A DNA stretch of 64,000 nucleotides. Origin: Gymnothorax reevesii (lineage: Eukaryota; Chordata; Actinopteri; Anguilliformes; Muraenidae). The stretch lies in assembly GCA_029721435.1 (NCBI GenBank), contig CM056583.1, positions 59,114,120 through 59,178,119 of the forward strand, written 5' to 3'. Shown one piece after another: positions 44,301-54,597 of this stretch (its first letter is position 1; each line of letters opens with the position of its first letter). The notes below the pieces were generated by a model. That model was given only the letters and a program-made list of their open reading frames with translations. It made no database searches and had not been told where the DNA came from. Both the position numbers and the translations under genes were made by a program.

Positions 44301-47300
44301 TAGCATTTTCCATAATGTCCTACTTTTTAATGAGGTTGTAGTAAACGGTGACTGTTTTTTTTTTTTTTTTGGCCAGGCAATGAACTTCTCTTTGATAGTC
44401 TCACGATCATCTCCTTTCCTGTGAAGTATACCCCCCCTGACCTGTGAAGTCCTCCAGAGCACTGTCCTCCAGCAGAAGCAGGGGCCGCAGGTTTCTCTGC
44501 TCCACCAGGCTACGGGCAGCCGTCAGCGAGGTGAAGATCTCCTGCTCCTGAATGGAGAAGTGGAGCTGATGCAACCTGTCCAACAATGATCGCTTGCTCT
44601 CCTTAGTGGTGTTTGTTACAAACTTTACAGCCAGCTGAGTTTCACGTAACCTGAGAAGAAGAAATTCCAAATGTTCACCAGGGCTGTCCATAGAATAACA
44701 GAAGCCTTTGGCGTTTTGGGGTCTCTAACAAAACACTAGCACCATCTGAATTCTCAGCTAATGGTAAAATCGATGTGAAGTTCAGCTAGCTTTTTGAACC
44801 TTTTTTCCAATTAATGTTCATACAAAGCATTAATGGTAACGATCTTGCAGACCTTGAAAACTGTATTAATGAATCAATGACCTTGCTTTTCCAAATGTTT
44901 TATATCAAGATCGCCTATCCATCCTCTAACTACTTATTCCTGATCGGGGACGTGAGGGTAGGAGCCTATGCCAGCATCTGATGGGCAGGAGGCAGGACCA
45001 CACCTTCACAGTGAAGCATACAAACAACAGTGAAGCATCTCAACTGCAGGGACCACTGAACATTCATTCACACACCTGCAGTCGCATGTGAAAGTTTGGG
45101 CACCCCAGATCAAAAGTTCTGTTACTGTGAATAGCTACGCGAGTAAAACATGACTGCTCTCCAAAAGGCATTAATTTAAAGAGGAGGCGTTTCCTTTACA
45201 CTTTAAGCAAGATTAGAGATTAATTTCCATCCTTTTACGGTTTCAAAATGACAAAAAAGTAAAATGGTCGGAAGCAAATGTTTGGGCACCCTGCATGGTC
45301 AGTGCTAAGTAATACTCCCTTTGGCAAGTATCACAGCTTGTAAGCACTTTTTGGTGCCAGCTAAGAGTTTTTGAATTCTGGTCTGGGGGATTTTCCCCAT
45401 TATTCTTTTTCAAAGGCTTCTAATTCAGAGAGATTCTTTGGTTGCCTTGCATGCATTGCTCTTTGGAGGTCCATCCACAGATTTTCAATGATGTTGAGGT
45501 AGGAGACCTTGAGGGCTATGGTGAAACTTTCAACTCGCACCTCTTGAGGTAGTCAGTTGTGGATTTTGAGGTGTGTTCTGGATCATTATCCTCTTCTGGA
45601 AGCCATCCTCTTTTGTTTGTTTCCAGAATATCCTGAAATTTAATTGAATCCATTCTTCCTTTGACAAGTGACATGTTCCCCGTGCCACTGGCTGCAACAC
45701 AACCCCAAAGCAGGATTGATACAACCATGTGTTTGACAGTTAAAGAGGTGTTCTTTTCATGAAATTCTGCATCCTTTTTTTCCCATCAAACATACCTCTG
45801 CTCATTGCAGCCAAAGACATCTATTTTAACTTCATCGTGTAAAACCCCATAAAACAATACCAAAGACGGACATTGCAGGGGGCGAAGGTTCTTACGTGTT
45901 TTTTTGGCTGGCGTTAACTCGCGTGACCTCCTGGCTGGTGTGATTCACAATAAAATTGATATATTTTCTCCATTCGAAGAACAAGGTACAAAAGCACAAC
46001 AGTTATAGTTAATCTGACTCCATAGTAAATTTAGAGTACCAAATTTAGTTATACTCTCATTAAATATCTGACTCCAAATTAGAATTAAAATTAATAGTTG
46101 AGGGACACATGCGTGAATCTCGGGTCGATTATACCTCGAACGCTTAAAAGACAACCGCCATCACTACATTAATGTTCCCGGGTTTTAACACCATATCTGG
46201 ATCCTAGGTTCGTTGGTTAGATTAGAGGTTGGAAGCCAGCCATCACTGCAACAGCATCTTTTGGTGTGAATACAGCGAACCTAGATTTATGCACGCCCAT
46301 GGGTTCCTTCAGGGAATTTTAACGGATAACTGACTTTTCATCCATGGGTTTCCTTAAGGCTAAAATCCCAGAACCAGGAATACATAAACCCTTTATGTAA
46401 GTCCATCATAATTGTCTCTCCAACTTAATAAAACTAATTCCCATACCAGGCCACTGGCCAGTTGTTCCTCGGTTGGGATTAAACCCCTAGGTATTCGCCG
46501 CAACGGGGCTAGAAAGAATGTACAAGTGTTAAGAGTCACGGAGACCACGCAGACCACGCAAGCTTAACAAGAATGACAATAATTTATCCACCAGGTAGCC
46601 CAGAGCTTAAATGAAACAAATCGACGGTAAGTTAATTACAAGTTATAGACAATTTAGAAAAGGAGGATAGAGTCATACCTGGAGGAAAAGGCTACTCACA
46701 CAGCAAGCGTACAGGAAATTTGAATAGTGAGGCTTCCATAATTAAATGACTACTCACACCTTTACATGTGTGGGGAGGAATCGTATACGATTCTCCCAGA
46801 ATGGATAGTTTCTCTTTCCTTTAAGCCAAACCACATCTTTGATCAAAGCGGTATGGCCATAAACACCCTGGAAGGGGGGTCGAATCTGGTTTTTGGGTTT
46901 CCACCATTTGGAGGACGAAATAAAAGAGTTTGCCACTAAAGTGACTATCTCCCCCACCGTTAGGTCACCAAAACCGACTGGTGTCTGCGTATTCCCAGTA
47001 GGAAGGATGATACCAAAAAGAATTGAAATAGGTTGACTCCTTCTTGAGATATTGCGCTGACAATGTTCGGGACGGTTGGACGGACCTGAATACTACATCC
47101 CCCGCTACGCACTAAACGCACAGCGGCGGATAAAAACAATCTAGCAGAGAAAGGAGAATAGGGTGATTACCCGAGTGGATTCTGACTAATTTTCAGGAGT
47201 TTCCAAAAGGGAATGAACAATGATTGCAATGGGAATGAAACATACTCCATTCAACTCCTTGCATTCTCCCGAGAACAAGACCAAACATGACAGGAATATT

Positions 47301-49561
47301 TAATAATATGATGCAGTTATCATGAAAAAGTCTTAAAATGAATAAGTATATAGGTAAATTGGGCTTCAAGTACAAAACCCAAAACCAGTGAAGTTGGCAC
47401 GTTGTGCAAATCGTAAATAAAAACAGAATACAATGATTTGCAAATCCTTTTCAACCTATATTCAATTGAATACACTGCAAAGACAAGTTACTTAATGTTC
47501 GAACAGGTAAACTTTGTAATTTTTTGCAAATATTAGCTCATTTGGAATTTGATGCCTGCAACGTTTCAAAAAAGCTGGCACAAGTGGCAAAAAAGACAGA
47601 GAGTTGAGGAATGCTCATCAAACACTTATTTGGAACATCCAACAGGTGAACGGGCAAATTGGGAACAGATGGGTGCCACGATTAGGTGTAAAAGCAGCTT
47701 CCCTGAAATGCTCAGTCATTCACAAACAAGGATGGGGCGAGGGTCACTACATAGTGAACAAATGCGTGAGCTAATTGTCGAACAGTTTAAAAACAACATT
47801 CCTCAACGAGCTATTGCAAGAAATTTAGGAATTTCATCATCTACGGTCCGTAATATCCTCAAAAGGTTCAGAGAATCTGGGGAAATCACTGCACGTAAGC
47901 GACAAGGCCGAAAACCAACATTGAATGCCCGTGACCTTTGATCCCTCAGGTGGTACTGCATCAAAAACCGACATCAGTGTGTAAAGGACATCAACACATG
48001 GGCTCAGGAACACTTCAGAAAACCACTGTCAGTAACTACAGTTCATCGCTACATCTGCAAGTGCAAGTTAAAACTCTACAATGCAAAGCGAAAGCCATTT
48101 ATCAACAGCACCCAGAAACGCAGCCGGCTTCGCTGGGCCCAAGCTCATCTAAAATGGACTGATGCAAAGTGGAAAAGTGTTCTGTGGTCTGACGAGTCCA
48201 CATTTCAAATTGTTTTTGGAAACTGTGGACGTCGTGTCCTCCGGACCAAAGAGGAAAAGAACCATCCGGACTGTTATAGGCGCAAAGTTCAAAGGCCAGC
48301 ATCTGTGATGGTATGGGGGTGTATTAGTGCCCAAGGCATGGGCAACTTACACATGTAAGTGCCAACACCCTGATCCTGCGGGGGGGGGGGGAAGAGTCCA
48401 CAAAAGTTTTATTGCTATTTGACCTGGCTCTGGACTGAGCTTATCAGCCATTTGTCACTTATATTTCCTGATTCTACAATCAGTTCAAAGGACTTGTATC
48501 CTACATGCATCAGTCTTGTTCAGATGTTCCTTCGCAACCTTTGGATGCTGAATTTCATAGTGAGGATGCAGAGAAGGTTTCCTTCTCATGACTCTTCCAT
48601 GAAGGTCATATTTCAGCAAGTGTCACTGAACCGTGGGGCAGTGCACCATGACTGCATAGTGTGCTAAATCTTGCTGGTCTTTTGTTGTCAATTGGATGTT
48701 TTGATTTACCTTTCTAGTAATATGATGAGCAGTTTTCTTAGGAAGCTTTCTTGGTCTTCCAGACCTCAAGTTGACCTCCACGGTTTCTGTTGACTGCAAT
48801 TTCTTCATTATATTATGAACTGAGGAAATCACAACCTAAAAACATTTGTCATCTTCTTATAGCCTTCTCCTGCTTTGTAGGCATGAATTATTATCATTTT
48901 CAGAGAGCTAGACAGCTGCATAGAGGACCCTATGGCTTCTGATTATTGGGCCAAGACTGTAGTAAGTTACCTGAGAGCTCAAATCTTTTGAGGTGCCCAT
49001 TTCCATTTTTTTTTTTTTTGCTCTAGAAATGTACAAAACAAAAGTAATTCACCAATACTGCTTAAAATGACCAAAAAAAGTGTTGTATCTTTAAATTAAT
49101 GTCCTTCATAGATCAGTTCATCTTCTACTTGCTTAACTATTCTCAGTAACAGAAAGTTTGACCAGGGGTGCCCAAACTTTTGCATACATCTATATACTGA
49201 TGGGCTATTTGGATTCGGCAACTGACCAGACATGAACGTTTTTAGACTGTGGAAAGGAACCAGAATACCCAATAAAAACACATGGAGAACATGCCAACTC
49301 CACAAAGAATTGACTCAGCTGAATAAAAACCTCCTTCTTCATTCATATCAAATTACAAAAACATGTTTAAAGTTGCTTAATAGCACTATGTAGCCATAAT
49401 AACAAGTGTGTTTTTCGCCCATCACTTGCCAACATTACGGCCCTCAAATTGGAAGCATACCTGCTGAGCGCCTCCGGAGCTCCTGACACCACCGTGTCTT
49501 CAATGTGTAACGTGCCACTAAGGTCAATCAGTACTGCTTTCAAAGCCTGCCGCATTGCCAT
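35369..49561 (-). CDS. hdhd2: HAD-superfamily hydrolase domain-containing protein 2, complete, 6 coding exons
   Basis: Predicted phosphatase of the HAD family, close to LHPP; its physiological substrate is not established. Exons in reading order: 49561-49461, 44650-44442, 39650-39566, 37883-37667, 35818-35755, 35472-35369, totalling 780 nt (259 residues plus TGA, the same as human HDHD2), all phases consistent. Motif I is DLSGT (D13 nucleophile; the usual second Asp is Ser15, as in human HDHD2). Motif II is FVTNTT (44-49), the motif III lysine is in VVGKPE (K179), and motif IV is GDDARDD (203-209). The cap region includes [16 protein letters not shown], nearly identical to human. The start ATG has G at -3 and +4. 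Intron 3 uses a GC donor (CAG|GCAAGA); the other introns are GT-AG. Introns 1 and 2 are swollen by Tc1-type elements. The gene converges on katnal2. Confidence 0.96.
35473..37666 (-). other. hdhd2 introns 5 and 4 with exon 5 between them
   Basis: Apart from exon 5 (35755-35818) I recognise no transposon ends or RNA genes here. 36421-36433 is an A-run. Confidence 0.5.
38283..38590. repeat. Two diverged copies of a sequence in hdhd2 intron 3
   Basis: 38283-38430 and 38478-38590 share an order of words (TCCWAGTATCAA, a run of Cs, GCATG..AAGTTTC, CAATA) and look like an old direct duplication. Confidence 0.35.
39185..39380. repeat. Dispersed repeat, copy 2
   Basis: Same orientation and order of blocks as 21560-21760. 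It lies in hdhd2 intron 3, just downstream (in gene sense) of exon 3 and its GC donor. Confidence 0.5.
40860..42109 (+). pseudogene. Tc1-like transposon, 5'-truncated, in hdhd2 intron 2
   Basis: The plus strand carries the transposase body: [15 protein letters not shown] helix-turn-helix, the [19 protein letters not shown] linker, [18 protein letters not shown], then [10 protein letters not shown] and [12 protein letters not shown] with frameshifts and stops. The right end, TGTCCCAAC...GAGGTTGTA, matches the family terminal repeat; the left repeat is missing. It is antisense to hdhd2. Confidence 0.85.
42110..42371 (-). mobile_element. Fragment of a second Tc1 family, minus strand
   Basis: Contains CAATTTCTTCTATTTTTGC and, on the minus strand, the decayed end of a transposase reading towards a TTGGTGCC-type C-terminus. 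It belongs to the same family as the relic at 15560-16331 and abuts the previous element directly. Confidence 0.6.
42564..44124 (-). mobile_element. Nearly full-length Tc1/mariner-like transposon (1.56 kb) in hdhd2 intron 2
   Basis: Both ends are present: TACACTGCTCAAAAAAA at 42564 and TTTTTTTGAGCAGTGTA ending at 44124, with TA at each edge. On the minus strand the transposase begins with a helix-turn-helix region (about 43759 downwards: [20 protein letters not shown] and [12 protein letters not shown] linker) and ends with [20 protein letters not shown] and the tail finishing ACGGHTHY at 42816. The D-x-N-P motif is intact, but the middle is broken by frameshifts and a stop in the first helix, so it is a pseudogene. 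It has the same strand as hdhd2. Confidence 0.9.
44351..44371. repeat. Poly-T run
   Basis: About 20 T residues, 70 bp past the hdhd2 exon 2 donor in gene sense; on the gene strand it is a poly-A tract. Confidence 0.85.
45837..47383. other. Unclassified insertion within the split Tc1
   Basis: This segment interrupts the transposase between a TTTTAACTTCATC block and an AGTCCACA block that are contiguous in intact members of the family. It has a more even base composition than its surroundings and no recognised domain. A 67-codon minus-strand frame at 46957-46754 is unassigned. It may be an LTR or other retroelement fragment; no paired ends were found. Confidence 0.5.
47384..48360 (+). pseudogene. 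Tc1-like transposon, 3'-truncated, inside the split Tc1
   Basis: The left end preserves the long family terminal region (AATGATTTGCAAATCC, TTCAATTGAATACACTGCAA). The transposase frame has [19 protein letters not shown], the [16 protein letters not shown] linker, and the catalytic region up to [15 protein letters not shown], where it ends abruptly. There is a stop after the linker (TGA at 47939). Same family as 40860-42109 and 21100-21540. A run of 12 G follows at 48380-48391. Confidence 0.85.
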
Positions 49562-50280
49562 GACAACGGCTGCCGAGGAAATCAAAGAATCTGAATTAAT
49601 ACAACTGCATTTTGATTTCAGAACAGCTGTCGTTTCAAGTTCTTTATCAGAATGTAAAGTTCGTTCACATGCTTATACAGGACTCGGCTGGGCACAGCTC
49701 ATTGTTATCTCATTCTCAGCTCATTCTACGCCAAGCCTAAGCTATAGGCCTTTTTTTAATCTGTAAAAGAGGACATCAACTCCCACCGTACTCTTCAATG
49801 AATGAAATCGCTGTTACTTAGTCCAGTAAACGTGCAGTCAAGTCTATCGTAAATCTTTTCCCTGGTGCAAATGATTTTGCGTCACTATGAATCAATAGGC
49901 ATAAAACCGTCAACAACTTAGACTTCAGGACAGTTTTAAATTGTCCCCGTAAATAAACTTTTATAAACCTAGGTAATGTATAAGGGCACTCAATTCTGAA
50001 ATAAAGTAGCCTCGTTAATGAAGGACACCGAGACATCAATCGAACACATTTAACACTGTAGGCAGTATTCTCTTCAGCAACCATGCGTATACTAACCGTG
50101 GTCACTGAAAGCTCAGGTCAACGGATCGAATGAGCCAATATCCCACGCCAGTCTTCTGTATCCTTTCCTTCGTCGTCGTCGTCTTCTTCAATTGTATTTT
50201 ACTGTTGTGGCTTCAGGAAGAGTACATTATCGCCATCTACTGTGGTGGAATGTGGAGCAGGTTGTGGGACGATTCACCTG
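49562..50280. other. Upstream region of hdhd2
   Basis: Should include the hdhd2 5' leader and promoter on the minus strand. A GTCGTCGTCGTC-CTTCTTC low-complexity patch lies at 50173-50190. The stretch 50190-50250 (ATTATCGCCATCTACTG) resembles a repeat common in fish genomes. No exon recognised. Confidence 0.45.
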
Positions 50281-50440
50281 GGCCTTCATTTATCATTGTG
50301 GATACACCTTTTTTCTTTTTTACACCGTTTTGTGCGTATGAACTTTTCTCAGCCAAATTTGGGATCTATCAAACCCAAAAAGTACGGACATTTACACCAA
50401 TTTTGAGCATAGCGTATCTTGATTTACACCCTCTGAAGAA

Positions 50441-51745
50441 CCGGAGGAATTGGCGACATCAGAGAATTGCAGTGTGCGAGGGAGAGAGGAGCGCGGATTA
50501 TAGCCTATTTAAAAGAATAATCAAAGCCACGCCAAAGTCCGGTTTTCCTAATGTGATTGGAGCCATTGACTGCACTCACGTCATGATTAGGGCACCATCG
50601 GTGATTGAATTCGTGTATTTGAATCGTAATAACGTGCATACGAGCAATACCCAAATCACAGAGATGCCAAGTCTCACGCATTCGGCGTCGGTCTCATGCA
50701 TTTTTTTTTGTTTTATTCACTGTAGTCCGCAATTATGAATTTAATGCTTGCTGAGATTCTCACGCGGAATAAAAATTCTTCTGCATTCAAGTTTCCGTTT
50801 CACTTGCGTAAACGTGCAACTCATCACAAGTAACATGGAAAGCAATTATGATTCCGGACTACCTGAGCCTCTCTTTACTCAGGGATTGGAAACAATGCAT
50901 GTGTTTCATGATCGTTTAAATTGTTTTAATGAAATAAGACCATTTGATACGTTTTCCCCCAGTAAAGACGAGCTTGAGTATTCCCTAGTCATAATCGATT
51001 TCCATCTCATTAGTGGGGAAATCCACCGTACGTGAAACTGATTAACTTGATGCACAATGACTTAAATTCCGCTAGTGAATTTCTTCAGTGCGCTTTGATT
51101 GAATAATTGCTGACTACGACGCATGAACGTGAATGCCATTAAGAGGAGAGACTCACGCCTAAGACGTAAGCCTTGGCAACTCTGAAATCATACGTGACGC
51201 CGACGTGCTCATAATGAATGTACTGGTACGGTAGCCTGGCTCAGCACATGCTTCATTCATCCTGACGCACAGCAGTGAGGGGGCGAGACTGGGGGCAGGC
51301 GCTGCGCGTGACGGCTGGCTACATGGTGAGTGCATGTAGGCTACACAGTATACTCATTCTTTGAAATACTGCTGCTTATAATCATCAATTCAAGGCTGAT
51401 ACTCACCCCATCCTTGTGACTTACAGGCGATAGTGACTACTTCCTGAGGGAGAAACTGTTAGTGCCCATCCCGGATTTACAGGGCGGTCAGGAAATCCAT
51501 TATAAAGAGGCCCATGCTTGTGCGCGTTGACTCGTGGAGCGTGCCATCGGGCTCTTAAAAGACCCATGGCGCTGTCTGGATGTGTTGGATGGTCGGCTCC
51601 TCTACCACCTGAAAAAGGTCAGCAGGATCATCTGGGGTTGTGCCATCTTGCAAAATGTGGCAGTGAGGCGTGGGGTTGCGCTGCCGCCGGGGCCTCCCTC
51701 CACCTCAGCTGGTGGAACCGGACCCACAGCCCCCTCCCTGTCATG
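50441..51745 (+). pseudogene. HARBI1-like transposase pseudogene
   Basis: PIF/Harbinger transposases are DDE nucleases. Coding pieces: about 50441-50657 up to NTQI; 51184-51325, from IIRDADVLIMNV to ARDGWLH; and 51427-51745 (GDSDYFLREKLLVPIPDLQG to the HNIA-like ILQNVAV). The first gap is a later insertion, the second has GTGAGT...TTACAG borders and is probably the gene's own intron. The N-terminal DNA-binding part is missing or unrecognisable. At least two in-frame stops. Confidence 0.8.
50658..51183. mobile_element. 526-bp element inserted in the Harbinger transposase
   Basis: Inverted ends CAGAGATGCCAAG and CTTGGCAACTCTG (12 of 13 pair). AAATCA precedes the left end and follows the right end, a 6-bp duplication; removing the element and one copy rejoins the transposase frame exactly. 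It has no recognised transposase, so it is non-autonomous. Confidence 0.8.
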
Positions 51746-51824
51746 AGGGTTTCCAACGGAGACTAAGGGCTCGAGCTGCGGTGATGCAGCAGTTGTGATG
51801 CCGCCCCCCCCCACCTCTCACGTA

Positions 51825-51828
<4 letters not shown>

Positions 51829-51872
<44 letters not shown>
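51829..51872. repeat. (TG)n microsatellite
   Basis: About 22 uninterrupted TG units inside the Harbinger element. Confidence 0.95.
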
Positions 51873-51876
<4 letters not shown>

Positions 51877-52106
51877 TGTGGCCTACTCATTTTCAAACTT
51901 CTCAGTTTCAGTCTCGCAAAGTTGTGTTAAGTTTTCAGTATTGCAAGAACCTCATATTTTATTCCTCGTACATTTGATGTCCACAAGTTGAGACAGAAAT
52001 AAATACATGTATATCAAACACGACATTGTAATTTTTGTCCCTCTATGCAACTGAAACAAAACACACACCCACTGCATTTGACAAATGATTCGACAAGAAG
52101 GGTTGT

Positions 52107-52114
52107 TGTGTGTG

Positions 52115-52145
<31 letters not shown>

Positions 52146-52149
52146 TTTT
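52107..52149. repeat. (GT)n followed by poly-T
   Basis: About 11 GT units run directly into 21 T. Confidence 0.95.
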
Positions 52150-52393
52150 GTTTTGTTTAATTGCCTCTGACCGCAGCCCTCGGCGATTTTATGCTTCTTG
52201 GTGAGGACGGGGCTGGGGCTGATTAGATGAGATTGTTTTCATTTCCGGAGGATAAATTGTTGGGTCTAAAATTATGCATTCACTTCTGTTGTGATTCTCT
52301 ACATGTTCTTAGTTTTATGTTCTTGTTCCTAAATAAACCGCAAGACGAAGTGATCATACAGAATTGATGCAAATACCTGCCAAAGAGGACTTC

Positions 52394-52421
52394 TTTTTTT
52401 TTTTTTTTTTTTTTTTTTTTT
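52394..52421. repeat. Poly-T run of 28
   Basis: Homopolymer inside the Harbinger element; its length may be a sequencing or assembly uncertainty. Confidence 0.9.
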
Positions 52422-53381
52422 CCCCTCGCCTGCACAAGCAGGTGTTTCTCTCTCACTGAGAAGTTTCGCTTCTTTCCGCGTTTCCCATCCATGCTTTACC
52501 GTCTTCAACTGACATCACTCCACAAATCCCCAGAGCGCACATGGCTATTTTACATGCAGATACTCATTTGCATTGACCATATATGGGCGTGTAAAGGGCG
52601 GTATATGAGGCGAGTGCACGGACCCGGTGTGATTTATCAATGGAAATTGCCGAGAGTTGAGCATATGCACAGTTTGAAAGATCTGAAAAGGGAGTAAATA
52701 TTTTGGGTGTACGCCATTTTTGGCTTTTCGCCGTAAGTGAAATTTAGTAGGAGTTTTACACCCTTTTTGATAAATGAGGCTTCTGCTCTGTGAATTTGCG
52801 TGCAGTGTTTGGTTATTTTGTTATTCAAGGTTCAAATTGTGTCATACTTGAGATGGATTAATTATAATGGAGAAACATTGATCTGTCGTTTTCTTAATTT
52901 AAAGTCATAGTTTTCTACATTGAAGATTAACATGGATATGAGTCATTCCATACTAAACTGTCCAATTCACTGTGTTGCATAACAATGATCAATAAAATTT
53001 TTTCTAAGAGAATTTAATGATTTGCATTGTTCATATTTATTCACTCCCGGAATGAAGATATACATAAGAAAACAGAGTCATCGGTCCAACAACACTGCAG
53101 AAAAAGTGGTGTCCTGATGTCCACTAAGGCATTGTGAAAGCCAGATTTAGTTACAGAATTTGGCTGCCAACTTCATGAAATGCTCATGACATGTCTGTTG
53201 ATACTTCAAAACAAGGTAAAATGAAATATTGCAGAGAAATACCCATAATAACAGTTTCAATTGACTGCACTAATATACTGGGACTTGTCTGATCAGAAAT
53301 GCAATTTGAAATGACAGTCGTGGGCGTAACCAGTCGCGTCCTCACATGTTACGTCCAGACCTGTGGCTTAATTTGCATAAT

Positions 53382-54139
53382 CAGTGGCGTCTCTGGAAGT
53401 GATAATTGGTGGGGCCCGGATCATGCCTATGCCTCAATGATTGTTCCTGGCTTGTACTCAGTTATTTTCCATTATTAACACGTTTTCCAATTTTGACAAT
53501 AATTCTCTGGCAGTCGAAGTTACGGTTTCTCTCTCCATGCGATCTATCGACGACCAAATAATGGGGTAAATTTAGATCAGAAAAATTATTTTTCACTCAA
53601 AAATTGTTCAGCGCTTTATGAAAGACAAACTGCTCTCAAACATCTGCGCTACCTTTTCCACACATCAAGTGATTTACCTGCTGTTTCATGATAGTTTTTT
53701 TTAATAAAATAAAAGACCATTTGAAGCGTCTGTGTGCAATTCTGAATAACGCTGATTTAAATGCACGAAATTACGTGTCTATATTAATGATTTTTGCCTT
53801 ACCGAAATGTATGTACCTTACCGGCAAGTTCTCGGAGCGAATCTATTGCTCAGTCCCTCAAGGAAGTTGCATGTCACAATTGCAACTATTAAAGCAAATT
53901 AAACCAATCCACGCAAATTTCTTGCGGACAAAGAAATGAATCACCAAGACATTGCAACTTTAATTGCCACTTTTTGAAAAAGTTACTGCAAAAAAAAAAA
54001 AAAACAATAAAAAAGCCTGGAAAATCCTAGAGGGATTGTTTGTCAATTATGCGAATGATTGCGTGCAAGTCAGGGTTAGTAATTGTATTAAAGGGGGAGT
54101 TCTGGGCCCCACAAATTTTTAGTCCTAGAGACGCCCCTG
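53382..54139. mobile_element. 758-bp hAT element with perfect 8-bp target duplication
   Basis: Inverted ends CAGTGGCGTCTCTGG and CAGGGGCGTCTCTAGG (minus strand), followed on both arms by GGTGGGGCCC/GTGGGGCCCA. TGCATAAT is repeated exactly at 53374-53381 and 54140-54147. No transposase frame was recognised. Confidence 0.9.
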
Positions 54140-54396
54140 TGCATAATGCATGCAACTTGCGCAAAGATGACCACGGCAAACTAAGGTACTCACTTCCTGC
54201 ATCAAAATTTCCCAAGGCGTCAGACAATCATATATACCATGCTTTTAATTCAATTCAATATATTTTATTCACACACAACAACAAGTGGCATAATCATTTT
54301 ACAATAAGTGCAAATAAAAACACAACAGAAACAATTAAAAACAATTAAAAGAGATATAGTTATATTTTGAAGACTGTACATCATCAGTATGGAGGG

Positions 54397-54597
54397 TTAA
54401 TTAGTGCATAAGGTGAATAGCAGCTCACAAACCTCATCATAATCTAAACTAATATCTAAAACACAATCTCTCACTTGAATGAATTCCACAACCGTATCAG
54501 CAATTGAGTCAAACCTTTCAGAAAGCCATACATTTTCACTAAAAGTAAAGGCAGACCAATTAGTTAGGTTATATTTAAGAGACAATTCTCTAGTCAT
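54397..54597 (-). other. Unassigned open frame with exon-like look
   Basis: A 66-codon minus-strand frame (TNWSAFTFSENVWLSERF and DISLDYDEVCELLFTLC among its segments) begins at an ATG about 14 bp after a TTTTTCAG and ends in TAA. The composition is protein-like rather than repeat-like, but I cannot assign a family. It could be a decayed transposase end, a terminal exon of an unknown gene, or chance. Confidence 0.2.

Larger units (their letters stand above)
45090..49188 (-). mobile_element. Tc1-like transposon split by a 2.55-kb insertion, hdhd2 intron 1
   Basis: Inverted ends: GTTTGGGCACCCC near 45100 and GGGGTGCCCAAAC near 49170, each with CAGTAACAGAA(A/C)TTTGA-type subterminal sequence. 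The transposase reads on the minus strand. The N-terminal part (48832-48623) has the [18 protein letters not shown] helix-turn-helix and the [15 protein letters not shown] linker; the catalytic part (45728-45516) has [17 protein letters not shown] and [10 protein letters not shown]. The two halves fit together if 45837-48391 is removed. Stops and frameshifts make it dead. Confidence 0.8.
50281..52782 (+). mobile_element. Harbinger-type transposon with HARBI1-like transposase pseudogene
   Basis: Terminal inverted repeats: GGCCTTCATTTATCATTG at the left, AGCCTCATTTATCAAAAAG on the other strand at the right. The interior has a HARBI1-like transposase: FPNVIGAIDCTHVMIRAPS (near 50550-50610) with the catalytic Asp of the GAIDxTH motif, and later EAHACAR and ERAIGLLKDPWRCLDVL. 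Stops lie at the Trp codon of the (R)WPGS motif and after EAHACAR. The coding sequence also carries a 526-bp insertion and a GT-AG intron-like gap. Confidence 0.85.

Noticed and set aside
50130..50738. 202-codon open frame taken as one gene
   Set aside because: Only its second half is real transposase sequence; the first half is non-homologous and the end runs into the 526-bp insert.
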